A DNA stretch of 52,469 nt, from NCBI GenBank assembly GCA_029012425.1, contig JAQXMB010000054.1, positions 1 through 52,469 on the forward strand, read 5' to 3'. The stretch comes from a bacterium. GTDB taxonomy: Bacteria; Bacillota; Clostridia; Lachnospirales; Lachnospiraceae. The notes under the pieces were generated by a model. That model was given only the letters and a program-made list of their open reading frames with translations, did no database searches and was not told where the DNA came from. The position numbers and the translations under genes were made by a program. Shown here one piece after another: positions 1 through 8,163 of the stretch (position 1 is its first letter; each line of letters begins with the position of its first letter).

Positions 1-1
1 C

Positions 2-568
2 AAGCTGACGATCAAGGGCAGCTCGTCAGGTACATCGACAGGAACATCATCGAAGAGCCAATTTACAGATGTGGAGTCCAAGGACGCAAAGGCTGTAGAC
101 TGGGTGGTAAAGAAAAAGATCATGACCGGTATCAACAGCACGAAATTCGCTCCGAAGGCTTCCTGCACGCGGGCAGATGTATTTACCTATCTGTATAAGG
201 CAAACGGTTCGCCGATGACACAGTCGAAAAACTGGTTCGCAGATGTAAGAGCAACAGATACCTTCTATAAACCGGCACTTTGGGCGCAGGAGAAGGGTCT
301 TGTGGACTGGGGTATGCTGAACCCGAAGGATGTATGCTTAAAGAGCTATGCCCTGTACTATGTATGGATGAGTGTCGGAGCACCGGAACCGACAAAGAAT
401 ACGACCTTTACGGATTTTAATGACTGGGTATTCTATGCAAAGGCGGTTGCATGGGCAGAAGAGAAAGGCATCATCCAAAATACAGGAGACAACAAATTCA
501 ACGGCGACAGCGCGGTATGCACCCGTGCCGATATCGCTACCTTCCTGTACGGTGCGTATAATAAATAA
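2..568 (+). CDS. S-layer homology (SLH) domain protein, C-terminal part (5' end outside window)
   Basis: The reading frame is open to the left edge of the window, so only the last 188 or so codons are visible. A Ser/Thr/Gly-rich linker (residues about 7-18 of the visible part) is followed by two SLH-type modules. The first begins FTDVESKDAKAVDWVVKK and carries the typical F-x-P-x-x-x-x-TRAD signature as FAPKASCTRADVF. The second runs from FTDFNDWVFYAKAVAWA to CTRADIATFLY at the end. SLH modules bind secondary cell-wall polymers, so this is the anchoring tail of an exported surface protein or surface enzyme whose function lies upstream and cannot be read here. The GTG at 71 is in frame but falls inside the first module and is not the real start. 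No strong terminator follows, and the rpsF promoter begins only 20 bases downstream. Confidence 0.85.
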   Translation, partial: KLTIKGSSSGTSTGTSSKSQFTDVESKDAKAVDWVVKKKIMTGINSTKFAPKASCTRADVFTYLYKANGSPMTQSKNWFADVRATDTFYKPALWAQEKGLVDWGMLNPKDVCLKSYALYYVWMSVGAPEPTKNTTFTDFNDWVFYAKAVAWAEEKGIIQNTGDNKFNGDSAVCTRADIATFLYGAYNK

Positions 569-587
569 TAAAAATATGCGAAATCCC

Positions 588-616
588 TTGCAAACAGGCA
601 AAAACCATGGTAGAAT
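588..616 (+). promoter_or_regulatory. SigA-type promoter of rpsF-ssb-rpsR
   Basis: TTGCAA (588-593), a 17-base spacer and TAGAAT (611-616) preceded by TGG, an extended -10. The predicted start near 623 gives a leader of roughly 65 bases before rpsF. Confidence 0.65.
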
Positions 617-689
617 ATCAACTTGTGAAATAATATTCCTTGCTCATTTACTGATAAAATGGGCCAGAGACCAAAAGGAGGTATAGACG

Positions 690-980
690 ATGCACAAATA
701 TGAATTAGCACTCGTTGTGAATGCCAAGATCGAAGACGATGTTAGAACTGCTACTGTAGAGAAGGCAAAAGAGTATATTACTCGTGCCGGCGGAACAGTT
801 ACTGATGTCGAGGATTGGGGAAAGAAGAAGTTAGCTTACGACATCCAGAAGATGAGCGAAGGCTTCTACTACTTCATCCACTTTGATGCAGAGGCATCTG
901 CACCGGCTGAGTTAGAAAGCAATGTTCGTATCATGGACAACGTTCTTCGTTTCTTGTGTGTAAGAACAGACGAGGCCTAA
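690..980 (+). CDS. rpsF: 30S ribosomal protein S6
   Basis: A 96-residue protein of normal S6 length, starting MHKYELALVV, with the family's alpha-beta pattern and the conserved segment WGKKKLAYDIQK at about residues 48-59. S6 binds 16S rRNA in the small-subunit platform as a dimer with S18, which is encoded two genes downstream. An AAGGAGG site sits just upstream of the ATG. It is first gene of the classic rpsF-ssb-rpsR operon, with 15 bases to ssb. The leader of this operon is autoregulated by S6:S18 in many bacteria, but I could not recognise the binding motif with confidence here. Confidence 0.97.
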   Translation: MHKYELALVVNAKIEDDVRTATVEKAKEYITRAGGTVTDVEDWGKKKLAYDIQKMSEGFYYFIHFDAEASAPAELESNVRIMDNVLRFLCVRTDEA

Positions 981-995
981 GAATAGGAGACAAGT

Positions 996-1448
996 ATGAA
1001 TAAAGTAATACTTATGGGACGATTGACCAGAGACCCTGAGGTGAGATATTCTCAGGGCGAATCAGCAACAGCAGTTGCTAGATATACATTAGCGGTTGAC
1101 AGACGCTTCAACCGTGCTAATGCAGGTAACGATCAGCAGAGCGCGGATTTTATCCAGTGTGTTGCATTTGGTCGTTCCGGAGAGTTTGCAGAGAAGTATT
1201 TACGCAAAGGAACCAAGGTGGTTGTTACCGGAAGAATTCAGACAGGCTCTTATACCAATAAGGACGGACAACGCGTTTTCACAACCGATGTCGTTGTTGA
1301 GGATCAGGAGTTTGCAGAGAGCAAAAACAGCTCAAATGGTAGCACCGATGGCGGATATGCACCTGCAGACAGACCGTCACCCAGTGATGCAGGGGATGGC
1401 TTCATGAATATTCCGGATGGAATTGATGAAGAATTACCGTTCAATTAA
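996..1448 (+). CDS. ssb: Single-stranded DNA-binding protein
   Basis: A 150-residue SSB. The OB-fold occupies about residues 1-105, beginning MNKVILMGRLTRDPEVRYSQ. A low-complexity Ser/Gly/Asp-rich linker follows, and the acidic tip DEELPFN at the C terminus is the usual docking peptide for replication and repair partners. It coats single-stranded DNA during replication, recombination and repair. Its place between rpsF and rpsR is the conserved Firmicute arrangement, which ties single-strand binding capacity to growth rate through the ribosomal promoter. Confidence 0.97.
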   Translation: MNKVILMGRLTRDPEVRYSQGESATAVARYTLAVDRRFNRANAGNDQQSADFIQCVAFGRSGEFAEKYLRKGTKVVVTGRIQTGSYTNKDGQRVFTTDVVVEDQEFAESKNSSNGSTDGGYAPADRPSPSDAGDGFMNIPDGIDEELPFN

Positions 1449-1473
1449 TAATTAAAACAGGAGGTAGAGAGTA

Positions 1474-1734
1474 ATGCCTTATAATAAGAGTGACAGAGAA
1501 GGCGCACCTGCAAAGAGACGCCCGATGCACAGAAGAAAGAAAGTATGTGTATTCTGTGGAAAAGATAATGTTATTGATTACAAGGATACGAACAAGTTAA
1601 AGAGATATATCTCTGAGAGAGGTAAGATTCTTCCCAGAAGAATTACCGGAAACTGTGCAAAGCATCAGCGTGCTTTAACCGTAGCGATCAAGAGAGCTCG
1701 CCATGTAGCATTGATGCCCTATGTTCAGGACTAA
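1474..1734 (+). CDS. rpsR: 30S ribosomal protein S18
   Basis: An 86-residue S18 with a basic N-terminal tail ([10 protein letters not shown]), then [14 protein letters not shown] and [24 protein letters not shown], the family core. The CxxC pair near residue 28 and the later NCAKHQ segment suggest the zinc-binding form. It partners S6 in the 30S platform. An AGGAGG site lies 10 bases before the ATG. It is the last gene of the operon, ending 9 bases before a strong terminator. Confidence 0.96.
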   Translation: MPYNKSDREGAPAKRRPMHRRKKVCVFCGKDNVIDYKDTNKLKRYISERGKILPRRITGNCAKHQRALTVAIKRARHVALMPYVQD

Positions 1735-1741
1735 GAAGTAA

Positions 1742-3130
1742 TTAAAAAAGGACTTCTGTATGATGCAGAAGTCCTTTTTTCTGCGCAATTAAATGCTCCA
1801 TATTAGCAAATTTGGTGTATTCCGGCAGCCAGACAAGCTTAACGGTACCAATCGGGCCGTTTCTCTGCTTGGCAATAATGATCTCTGCGAGACCTTTATC
1901 CTCGGAATCTTTATTATAGTAATCATCACGATAGATGAACATCACAACATCGGCATCCTGCTCGATTGCTCCGGACTCACGCAGATCAGAAAGCATCGGA
2001 CGGTGGTCCGGGCGCTGCTCAACCTGACGGGATAGCTGAGAAAGCGCAACAACCGGTACATTCAGTTCTCTCGCAAGCGCTTTCAATGAACGGGAGATAT
2101 CAGAAATCTCCTGCTGGCGGGAATCCGATGACCTTGAGCCGCTTCCGCTCATCAGCTGTAAGTAGTCAATGATAATCAATTTCAAATCCTGATCAAGCTT
2201 GTATTTTCGGCACTTGCTTCGAAGCTCGGAAATAGAGATACCGGGGGTATCATCGATAATCAATTTAGATTTACCAATGGTTCCGGCGCCTTCAATCAGC
2301 TTTTCCCAATCGGCATCGGACAGATTACCGGAGCGAAGCTTTTGTGCATCCACGCGGGATTCAAGGGAGAACAGACGGTTTACCAACTGCTCCTTTGACA
2401 TCTCGAGACTGAAGATGGCGGTACACATATCGCTGTGAAAAGCGACATATTGGGCAATATTAAGAACAAAGGCCGTTTTTCCCATAGAAGGACGGGCTGC
2501 AACAAGAACCAGATCCGACGGCTGCAGGCCTGCGGTCTTGTAATCCAAATCCAGAAAACCGGTAGCAATACCTGTTACGCTTCCCTGTGTCTTGGAAGCT
2601 TTTTCAATCTTATCCAAGGCGTTGAGAACGACCTGCTTGATCGGCACATAGTCACCGCCGCCACGGTTTTGGACGAGATCAAAAATTTTCTTTTCCGTAT
2701 TTTCAAGAAGAACCTCCGTCGATTCCGATTCCTGATAACAGCTGTTCTCAATCTCTTCATTTACTCGGATCAGTTTACGAAGAAGCGCCTTTTCCTTGAC
2801 GATATCTGCATAGTATTTTGCGTTGGCGGTTGTAGGAACAGCATCAACGAGATCCTTCACATATTCGAGAGAACGAATTTCCGGAGGAGCATTCTTTTCT
2901 TTTAGTTTATTCTGCAGAGTAACCAGATCCACCGGTTCTCTGTTTTCAAATAACTCTACCATTGCCTCAAAGAGAATCCCATACTGCTGATGATAAAAAT
3001 CTTCTTTGATCAATGTCTCAGAGGCAACCATAATCGCATCACGATCCATAATCATGGCACCGATGATCGACTGCTCCGCCTCGAGAGAGTTTGGCATGGT
3101 TCGTTTGATGAGTACTTCTTCTGTTGGCAT
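1742..3130 (-). CDS. dnaB: Replicative DNA helicase DnaB
   Basis: A 462-residue DnaB (called DnaC in Bacillus), the hexameric 5'-3' fork helicase. The N-terminal primase-interaction domain (about 10-110, SLEAEQSIIGAMIMDRDA) is joined by a linker to the RecA-like motor (about 180-450). The motor has Walker A ARPSMGKTAF, Walker B LIIIDYLQLM and the DNA-binding motif LSQLSRQVEQR. Length is normal and no intein is present. It is last in gdpP-rplI-dnaB, with 6 bases between rplI and dnaB. The final codons are encoded by the terminator hairpin, giving the tail KKGLLHHTEVLF. Confidence 0.97.
   Translation of the reverse strand: MPTEEVLIKRTMPNSLEAEQSIIGAMIMDRDAIMVASETLIKEDFYHQQYGILFEAMVELFENREPVDLVTLQNKLKEKNAPPEIRSLEYVKDLVDAVPTTANAKYYADIVKEKALLRKLIRVNEEIENSCYQESESTEVLLENTEKKIFDLVQNRGGGDYVPIKQVVLNALDKIEKASKTQGSVTGIATGFLDLDYKTAGLQPSDLVLVAARPSMGKTAFVLNIAQYVAFHSDMCTAIFSLEMSKEQLVNRLFSLESRVDAQKLRSGNLSDADWEKLIEGAGTIGKSKLIIDDTPGISISELRSKCRKYKLDQDLKLIIIDYLQLMSGSGSRSSDSRQQEISDISRSLKALARELNVPVVALSQLSRQVEQRPDHRPMLSDLRESGAIEQDADVVMFIYRDDYYNKDSEDKGLAEIIIAKQRNGPIGTVKLVWLPEYTKFANMEHLIAQKKGLLHHTEVLF
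1744..1780. terminator. Bidirectional intrinsic terminator inside the 3' end of dnaB
   Basis: A perfect 15-bp stem (1744-1758 with 1766-1780) and a 7-base loop, with six A on one side and six T on the other. It works as a terminator in both directions. It closes rpsF-ssb-rpsR, and in the other direction it overlaps the last dozen codons of dnaB. Confidence 0.92.
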
Positions 3131-3136
3131 TTCCTC

Positions 3137-3583
3137 TTACTCCTCAGATACATGTACCTTGAAAGTACCGGTTACCTTAGGGTGCAATTTAATCTGTACT
3201 TCATAGGTTCCGAGCGATTTGATCGGATCCTTTAAGAGCATCTTCTTTTTATCAAGCTCGATAGAGAGCTGTTTTTTTGCGGCTTCTGCAATTTCTTTGG
3301 TAGAGATAGAGCCAAAAGTGCGACCATCCTTACCGGATTTCATCTTGACTTCAACCTTGATATCTTTCAGTTGCTCTGCGAAAGCCTGTGCATTCGCAAG
3401 ATTCTCCTCTGCAACCTTTTGTGCATGTTGATTTTGAAGCTTTAAATCATTGAGATTTTTTCCGGTTGCTTCCACACCAAGCTTCTTGGGAAGAATCATG
3501 TTTCTTGCATAGCCGTCACTGACATTTACAATTTCTCCCTTTTTTCCGAGAGATTTTACATCCTCTAATAAGATAATTTTCAT
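3137..3583 (-). CDS. rplI: 50S ribosomal protein L9
   Basis: A 148-residue L9 of normal length. The N-terminal rRNA-binding domain begins [28 protein letters not shown], in separate segments [16 protein letters not shown] and [14 protein letters not shown] central helix (about 45-75) connects to the C-terminal domain with the FGSIS segment (about 90-94). L9 sits at the base of the L1 stalk and helps keep reading frame. Its start overlaps the gdpP stop by four bases, indicating translational coupling. Confidence 0.96.
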   Translation of the reverse strand: MKIILLEDVKSLGKKGEIVNVSDGYARNMILPKKLGVEATGKNLNDLKLQNQHAQKVAEENLANAQAFAEQLKDIKVEVKMKSGKDGRTFGSISTKEIAEAAKKQLSIELDKKKMLLKDPIKSLGTYEVQIKLHPKVTGTFKVHVSEE

Positions 3584-5631
3584 ACGATAATATCTCCTTC
3601 CTCAATCATAGTATCAATTGTCTGTTGAATCAGACGCTTAACCTGAGCAATCGAATAATGCTCTAACTGCGCACCGGCAATGTTCAAATGACCACCGCCA
3701 CCAAGACGCTCCATAATAATCTGAACATTAATCTCATCGATGGAGCGGGAACTGATATAAATCTTGCCGTGGAACTCTGTGAGAACGAAGGAAGCTTTGA
3801 TACCGGTGATATTCAGTAATTCGTTAGCTGCCTGTGCACCTACTATGGTAGGGCTTTCAATGTTATCCGTCGGGCAGACGGAAATGGCGAATGCACCACG
3901 GTATACTTCTGCATGGCGAACAACCTCCGCCCGGGCTTTGTAATCAGACATATCATTGCGCAGCATTTTTCTTACACGGGTAACTTCGGCACCGCTTCTC
4001 TTCAAGTAAGCAGCAGCTTCAAAAGTACGAACGCCGGTTTTTGCCATAAAATTATTTGTATCAATTAATATTCCGGCATAAATACTATCTGCCTCCTGCG
4101 GAGCAAGCTTAATGTTTTCATCTGCAAAGTACTGCAAAACCTCAGCAATCATCTCACATGCAGAGGATGCATAGGGTTCAATATATGACAATACAGGACT
4201 TTCTATTACATCATTTGACTGTCTGTGATGATCAAATACGACAATACTCTTTGTCATTTTTAATATTTCCGGACATTCTGTGTTCATGGGACGATTGGTG
4301 TCAACAACCATAACAACAGTATCCGGAGTACATACTTCAATCGCCTGCTCTCTTGTTAAGAACATATCCGGTTCATAACCGTTTTCAGGAGTAAAGCACT
4401 CCCTAAACGGTCGAAGCGAAGAACTGACGGAATTGAGAACAATCTGAACCTTTTTGTCTAATGTGCGTGCTGCGCAGTAAATTCCGATCGCAGCTCCAAA
4501 AGAATCCATATCGCTAATCTGATGACCCATAATAATGACATGTTGTTTGGTTTCGATAATACCGCGCAGCGCATGGGCCTTTACACGGGCCTTTACACGG
4601 GTATTCTTTTCAACCTGCTGAGCTTTTCCACCGAAATAGGTTACTCGTTCGCCCTCGCGTAAAACAACCTGATCACCGCCACGACCGAGTGCAAGATCAA
4701 TGGCCATGCGGGAATATTCATTATTCTGAGTATAGGTTACACCGGTATCGCCGATACCGATACTAAGCGTTACAGACATGGTGTTTCCGACTTTAACTGT
4801 TTTTACTTCGTCCAGAAGACTGAATTTGTCTTCTTTTAATGATTGCAGATACTCATGGCGGAATACAATAAAGTATTTATCCTTTTCCGTCTTTCTTACT
4901 AAAGCATCTACCTTAGAGAAATAGGCGGTTACTTTTCGGTCAATAAGCGCGGCTAACAGGGACCGCTTTACATCTTCGATACTGTCAAGGGCCTCTTCGT
5001 AATTATCAATGTACACCTGAGCAACTACCATCTTTTGATTCTCGTAATCTTTGACGAGCTGGGTCATGGATGTCTCGTCAAAGAAATACATGGCAATCAG
5101 ATAATCCTGATGGTCGGAAATATCTACCATAGTGGAATCGGTAATAATGGAATCAAAATAGATGCGCCGTACAGAAGCGCGCAAAAACTTTTCTTCATAT
5201 TTTACTTCAAGTTCTAGTTCGCTATTATTTCGCAAAATTTCTTTTGAAATTGTAGGAAAGATGGAAGTGATTGATTTGTGATAATTCTTATCTTTGCCGG
5301 AAAGCGCGCAAAACTTTTCATTGACCCAAAGAAGGCGTCCGCTTGAATCCAAAAGTGCATAGGCAATCTCAAAATCATTCAGAAGCTTTTTTTGCACGGT
5401 TCCATACTGCGTGGCAAAGCTAATCATTGCATCGATGATGTGAGGCTTATGCCGGTAATATGTCACAGTGATGGCAATGGTATACAAACCGGTAAAGGCA
5501 GAAATACAATAACCGGCCTGCTTGTCGATAAAATATAATGGAATGTTCATGACAAGCAGGATAGGAATAAAATAGAGAGGTGTCCATAAATAGGAACGAA
5601 GTCTCCCTTTAAACTTTATCGATCGATTCAT
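3580..5631 (-). CDS. gdpP: Cyclic-di-AMP phosphodiesterase GdpP (PAS, degenerate GGDEF, DHH-DHHA1)
   Basis: A 683-residue membrane phosphodiesterase that hydrolyses the second messenger c-di-AMP, which controls potassium, osmolyte and cell-wall homeostasis. Two membrane segments lie at about 17-33 and 40-56. A PAS-like region (about 80-140) follows, with [18 protein letters not shown]. Next is a degenerate GGDEF domain (about 165-300) ending in [10 protein letters not shown], without an active GGDEF loop. The DHH domain has [22 protein letters not shown] and FDHHRQ, so the metal ligands are intact. DHHA1 carries [12 protein letters not shown] near the end. The start at 5631 was chosen because AGGAGGA lies five bases upstream; an in-frame codon 13 residues earlier has no such site. 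It is first gene of gdpP-rplI-dnaB. Confidence 0.95.
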   Translation of the reverse strand: MNRSIKFKGRLRSYLWTPLYFIPILLVMNIPLYFIDKQAGYCISAFTGLYTIAITVTYYRHKPHIIDAMISFATQYGTVQKKLLNDFEIAYALLDSSGRLLWVNEKFCALSGKDKNYHKSITSIFPTISKEILRNNSELELEVKYEEKFLRASVRRIYFDSIITDSTMVDISDHQDYLIAMYFFDETSMTQLVKDYENQKMVVAQVYIDNYEEALDSIEDVKRSLLAALIDRKVTAYFSKVDALVRKTEKDKYFIVFRHEYLQSLKEDKFSLLDEVKTVKVGNTMSVTLSIGIGDTGVTYTQNNEYSRMAIDLALGRGGDQVVLREGERVTYFGGKAQQVEKNTRVKARVKAHALRGIIETKQHVIIMGHQISDMDSFGAAIGIYCAARTLDKKVQIVLNSVSSSLRPFRECFTPENGYEPDMFLTREQAIEVCTPDTVVMVVDTNRPMNTECPEILKMTKSIVVFDHHRQSNDVIESPVLSYIEPYASSACEMIAEVLQYFADENIKLAPQEADSIYAGILIDTNNFMAKTGVRTFEAAAYLKRSGAEVTRVRKMLRNDMSDYKARAEVVRHAEVYRGAFAISVCPTDNIESPTIVGAQAANELLNITGIKASFVLTEFHGKIYISSRSIDEINVQIIMERLGGGGHLNIAGAQLEHYSIAQVKRLIQQTIDTMIEEGDIIV

Positions 5632-5690
5632 CTGAATCCTCCTAAGAATTCCAATCAATACATATGACAAATGAAGCCAATATCACAGCT

Positions 5691-5719
5691 AGTATAACAC
5701 AAAATGTCTATGATTGCAA
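5691..5719 (-). promoter_or_regulatory. SigA-type promoter of gdpP-rplI-dnaB
   Basis: Read on the minus strand: TTGCAA (5719-5714), 17-base spacer, TATACT (5696-5691). Transcription should start near 5684, leaving about 50 bases of leader. It is divergent from the MerR gene promoter about 70 bases away. Confidence 0.75.
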
Positions 5720-5786
5720 AGTCAACCGATGGAAGTCTGATGGGGTTCAAATGTCGAGTATGGTCGGAATATGCGGTGAAAAAAGA

Positions 5787-5815
5787 TTGTACCGTCGAAA
5801 TGGGATGATTATAAT
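5787..5815 (+). promoter_or_regulatory. SigA-type promoter of the MerR-family gene
   Basis: TTGTAC (5787-5792), 17-base spacer, TATAAT (5810-5815). The spacer is not expanded to 19 bases as in classic MerR-activated promoters, so it should be read by ordinary RNA polymerase. Confidence 0.7.
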
Positions 5816-5849
5816 AAAGTTATAGACAGGAAAGAAGGAGGTAGCTTGT

Positions 5850-6422
5850 GTGGAACAGGTGCGTTATATGATTTCAGACGCTGCAAATATTGTAGCAGTC
5901 GAATCTCATGTATTGCGTTACTGGGAAGATGAATTAGAGCTTGCGGTGCCTAGAAATGAAATGGGACATCGCTACTATACACAAGAGAATGTAGATCAGT
6001 TTCTGCGAATTAAAGAACTTAAAGAAAAAGGATATCAGTTGAAGGCGATTAAGATCATGTTACAGCAGGGGCAGGGTACAGGGAATCATGTCGTACCGGT
6101 TGCCAAACCTACCCATGCAGAAGTGATTCAGGCAAAAAGTAATCCGGAAGAACGAATGGCTCAGTTCCAGGAATTAATGACACAAATTGTCCGAAATGCA
6201 ATGACGGACAATAATAAGGACTTAAGTAAAGAAATTGGGACAGAAGTTGGAGATCGTGTGCTGAAGGAAATGAATTACTTAATGCGGGAACAGGACGAGC
6301 AGGCGCAGGAGCGATATCGTAAATTGGATGAAGCAATTCGAAGCTATGGAAAGAAAGCGCGTCGTGCACATCAAAAAAAGCAACGGGTAAAGCTTACGAA
6401 AAAAGTGCCAAGCGCACCGTGA
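5850..6422 (+). CDS. MerR-family DNA-binding protein with C-terminal coiled coil
   Basis: A 190-residue protein. Residues about 5-70 form a MerR-type winged helix (ISDAANIVAVESHVLRYWED, then GHRYYTQENVDQFLRIKELKEKGY). The rest is predicted helical and charged, ending in a very basic tail (KKARRAHQKKQRVKLTKK). No cysteine-rich metal site or ligand-binding domain is visible. This makes it closer in plan to the chromosome-associated or SoxR-less MerR relatives with coiled coils than to a metal sensor. The GTG start follows AGGAGG at 5836-5841 with an 8-base gap. It stands alone between divergent gdpP and convergent ferredoxin, so the target cannot be inferred. Confidence 0.8.
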   Translation: MEQVRYMISDAANIVAVESHVLRYWEDELELAVPRNEMGHRYYTQENVDQFLRIKELKEKGYQLKAIKIMLQQGQGTGNHVVPVAKPTHAEVIQAKSNPEERMAQFQELMTQIVRNAMTDNNKDLSKEIGTEVGDRVLKEMNYLMREQDEQAQERYRKLDEAIRSYGKKARRAHQKKQRVKLTKKVPSAP

Positions 6423-6476
6423 TGCGACAGGAGGATTGTATTCGCGTTTCAGGAGAAAGAAAAATGAGTTGAACAT

Positions 6477-6508
6477 AAAAAAGAGGCTGCGTATGCAACC
6501 TCTTTTTA
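6477..6508. terminator. Shared terminator between the MerR gene and the ferredoxin gene
   Basis: AAAAAGAGG pairs with CCTCTTTTT, followed by one mismatch, three more pairs and a small GTAT loop. A-run and T-run on the two sides allow use in both directions by the convergent genes. Confidence 0.82.
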
Positions 6509-6533
6509 AATACATGAATATTATGCTTGCGAA

Positions 6534-6704
6534 TTAGCCCTGGCTGATAGCACCGGTAGGGCATGCACCTGCACATGTTCCACAATCTACACAAGTATCA
6601 GCAGCGATCTCATATTTTCCATCGCCCTGAGAGATTGCTCCAACGGGGCACTCACCCTCGCATGTACCACACATTACGCAAGAATCATCAATAACGTAAG
6701 CCAT
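6534..6704 (-). CDS. 2[4Fe-4S] ferredoxin
   Basis: A 56-residue clostridial-type ferredoxin that carries electrons between enzymes such as pyruvate:ferredoxin oxidoreductase, hydrogenase and Rnf. Two CxxCxxCxxxCP cluster motifs are visible: CVMCGTCEGECPVGAI near residues 9-24 and CVDCGTCAGACPTGAI near 38-53. All eight cysteines are present. The ATG is preceded by AAGGAGG at optimal spacing. It is a single-gene unit between two convergent or divergent neighbours, and its promoter on the minus strand upstream of 6760 could not be fixed with confidence. Confidence 0.95.
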   Translation of the reverse strand: MAYVIDDSCVMCGTCEGECPVGAISQGDGKYEIAADTCVDCGTCAGACPTGAISQG

Positions 6705-6852
6705 TTTATTATCCTCCTTATATTCTCGATATACTAGCTACATAAGCTATAGCGTGTGTTAATTTTATAACAGAAATCAGTGAAATACAAGTCTATATTT
6801 GTGAAAAGCGTGTACAAAAGCAAGTACTTTTCGGTTCTCTGTGGCTTCGTGC

Positions 6853-6881
6853 TGGACAAGCGTAATAAAAATAGTTATAAT
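6853..6881 (+). promoter_or_regulatory. SigA-type promoter of the DUF1858 gene
   Basis: TGGACA (6853-6858), 17-base spacer, TATAAT (6876-6881), 43 bases before the ATG. Confidence 0.72.
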
Positions 6882-6924
6882 GGGAAAGCATAATTGCAAT
6901 ATAGACATTAAGGAGGAAATATAA

Positions 6925-7134
6925 ATGGCAGCAACAGTTACTAAGGACACCATGATTGGTGAATTACTTCAGATAGATGAGAGCATCGCTCCGGTACTTC
7001 TCGGTATTGGAATGCATTGTCTCGGATGCCCTTCATCCCAGATGGAGACCATCGAGCAGGCAGCTATGGTTCACGGTTTGAATCCGGATGATTTAGTTGA
7101 CCAGATTAACACATTCTTAAAGCATGAGAAATAA
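6925..7134 (+). CDS. DUF1858 small redox-disulfide domain protein
   Basis: A 69-residue single-domain protein of the DUF1858 / 'hybrid cluster protein-associated redox disulfide' family. The start TKDTMIGELLQIDESIAPVL and the short motif GMHCLGCPSSQMETIEQAA with its CxxC pair (about residues 32-35) are characteristic. Family members are thought to be small thiol-redox or cluster-trafficking proteins in anaerobes, but the reaction is unknown. It has its own promoter and terminator and lies back to back with the ferredoxin, consistent with a redox role (inference). AAGGAGG precedes the start. Confidence 0.88.
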   Translation: MAATVTKDTMIGELLQIDESIAPVLLGIGMHCLGCPSSQMETIEQAAMVHGLNPDDLVDQINTFLKHEK

Positions 7135-7148
7135 TAGATAAGACAGTA

Positions 7149-7187
7149 AAAAAGCCCGTATCTACCATGTGTAGCGTACGGGCTTTT
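7149..7187. terminator. Shared terminator between the DUF1858 gene and mecA
   Basis: An 11-bp outer stem AAAAGCCCGTA / TACGGGCTTTT, a small internal loop and four more pairs around a CATGT loop. It ends two bases before the mecA stop and serves both convergent genes. Confidence 0.88.
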
Positions 7188-7188
7188 G

Positions 7189-7953
7189 TTATTCATTCAT
7201 CGAAGGTGCGGCTTGAGCAAAGCACTGAAGTGCATTGTGAAGAACAATCTTACGAAAATGCTCGTTAAAAAAGGCTTCTGCGGATTCCAGGTATTTATTC
7301 TGAAACGCATATTCTGAAAGCATATTGCAGACCTTGTTGAACTCAACGGGTGAGTGCTTGCTTTTGTGTAAAACCAGATAGTAAATATGGTCGGCAGGAT
7401 CCAGAAACAGGGAATTATCTCCGTCATAGAAATCCTTCAATACATGTGCCAAGCGGATAATATGTGTAAGGTCCGTGAAAGAGAACAGCTTTACAATATC
7501 AGCAGGAGCTTCCATAACCGCAGCATCCTTCGGCCGGGATGATTCAACCATGTTGCCGTCGGCGGGTGCGGGAATTTCCGGAGCAATATCCTTAAGCGGA
7601 ACAAAAGAAGAACCTTCAAGCTTGGGAGGTTCGTTCATTTCAGGAACGGATTCCCAGGCACCGTCAAAAGAGGAAAAGTTCGAGAACCGGGTATCTAATT
7701 CCTCAGGGTATTCAACTTTTGTTACAGTCAGGATTAAAGAACCTTCTGCCATCGGAACGGCTTCTATCATAAGAGGAATATCATCTGCCTCAAAACCAAG
7801 CTCATAAGAAGCCTGCTGCATCATATCCCGAAATAAGTTTTTAGCTTTATCAGTGCCGTAGGCAAGTTCTGAAAGCTGAAGCTGCCGGTCGGCAAGATCC
7901 TGTCCGGTTAAGGTACAACGAATCTGATGATCATTTATTTTTTCTAATTTCAT
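7189..7953 (-). CDS. mecA: Adaptor protein MecA (ClpC adaptor)
   Basis: A 254-residue MecA. The N-terminal substrate-binding region starts MKLEKINDHQIRCTLTGQDLADR and contains ELAYGTDKAKNLFRDMMQQA. A low-complexity acidic and Pro-rich linker (about 100-145) leads to the C-terminal ClpC-binding domain (about 150-245), which includes FSFTDLTHIIRLA and YYLVLHKSKHS. MecA delivers substrates to, and activates, the ClpCP protease. The start was chosen at 7953 because AAGGAAG lies eight bases upstream. Its promoter contains a palindrome between the -35 and -10 boxes (see separate entry). Confidence 0.92.
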   Translation of the reverse strand: MKLEKINDHQIRCTLTGQDLADRQLQLSELAYGTDKAKNLFRDMMQQASYELGFEADDIPLMIEAVPMAEGSLILTVTKVEYPEELDTRFSNFSSFDGAWESVPEMNEPPKLEGSSFVPLKDIAPEIPAPADGNMVESSRPKDAAVMEAPADIVKLFSFTDLTHIIRLAHVLKDFYDGDNSLFLDPADHIYYLVLHKSKHSPVEFNKVCNMLSEYAFQNKYLESAEAFFNEHFRKIVLHNALQCFAQAAPSMNE

Positions 7954-7979
7954 AGTATCACTTCCTTTAGAGTACAAAA

Positions 7980-8008
7980 AGTATAAACAATAATCGATTG
8001 TTCGTCAA
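7980..8008 (-). promoter_or_regulatory. mecA promoter with a palindrome filling the spacer
   Basis: On the minus strand: TTGACG (8008-8003), 17-base spacer, TATACT (7985-7980). The spacer itself is AACAAT-N5-ATTGTT, an inverted repeat exactly between the two promoter boxes, as expected for a repressor operator. Confidence 0.7.
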
Positions 8009-8079
8009 GACAGCGAAAAACCGTAAAAATAAACAAAAAATTTATAAATATTAAAAAAGTATAAACTGAGCAAAATCCA

Positions 8080-8109
8080 TTGCAAAAAAATGCGTAACTG
8101 TGGTATAAG
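8080..8109 (+). promoter_or_regulatory. Promoter of the kinase / CpaE-like / CpaB-like block
   Basis: TTGCAA (8080-8085), 18-base spacer, TATAAG (8104-8109) with an upstream TGG giving an extended -10. The predicted start near 8116 leaves about 48 bases of leader. Confidence 0.6.
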
Positions 8110-8163
8110 GATTTCAAGAGATGCTTTTCAACCGAATGCTTGAAAGAAGGAGCGGTGAGAAGC

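Noticed and set aside
638-690. S6:S18 autoregulatory leader motif
   Set aside because: Expected in rpsF leaders, but no hairpin with the characteristic bulge could be drawn with confidence.
2435-2905. Antisense frame of 156 codons in dnaB
   Set aside because: Lies fully inside a highly conserved gene and has no start signals.
6764-6792. Minus-strand promoter of the ferredoxin gene (TATAAA with ACTTGT or TTGTAT)
   Set aside because: Either the -35 box is poor at 17 bases or the spacing is only 15; not secure enough to list.
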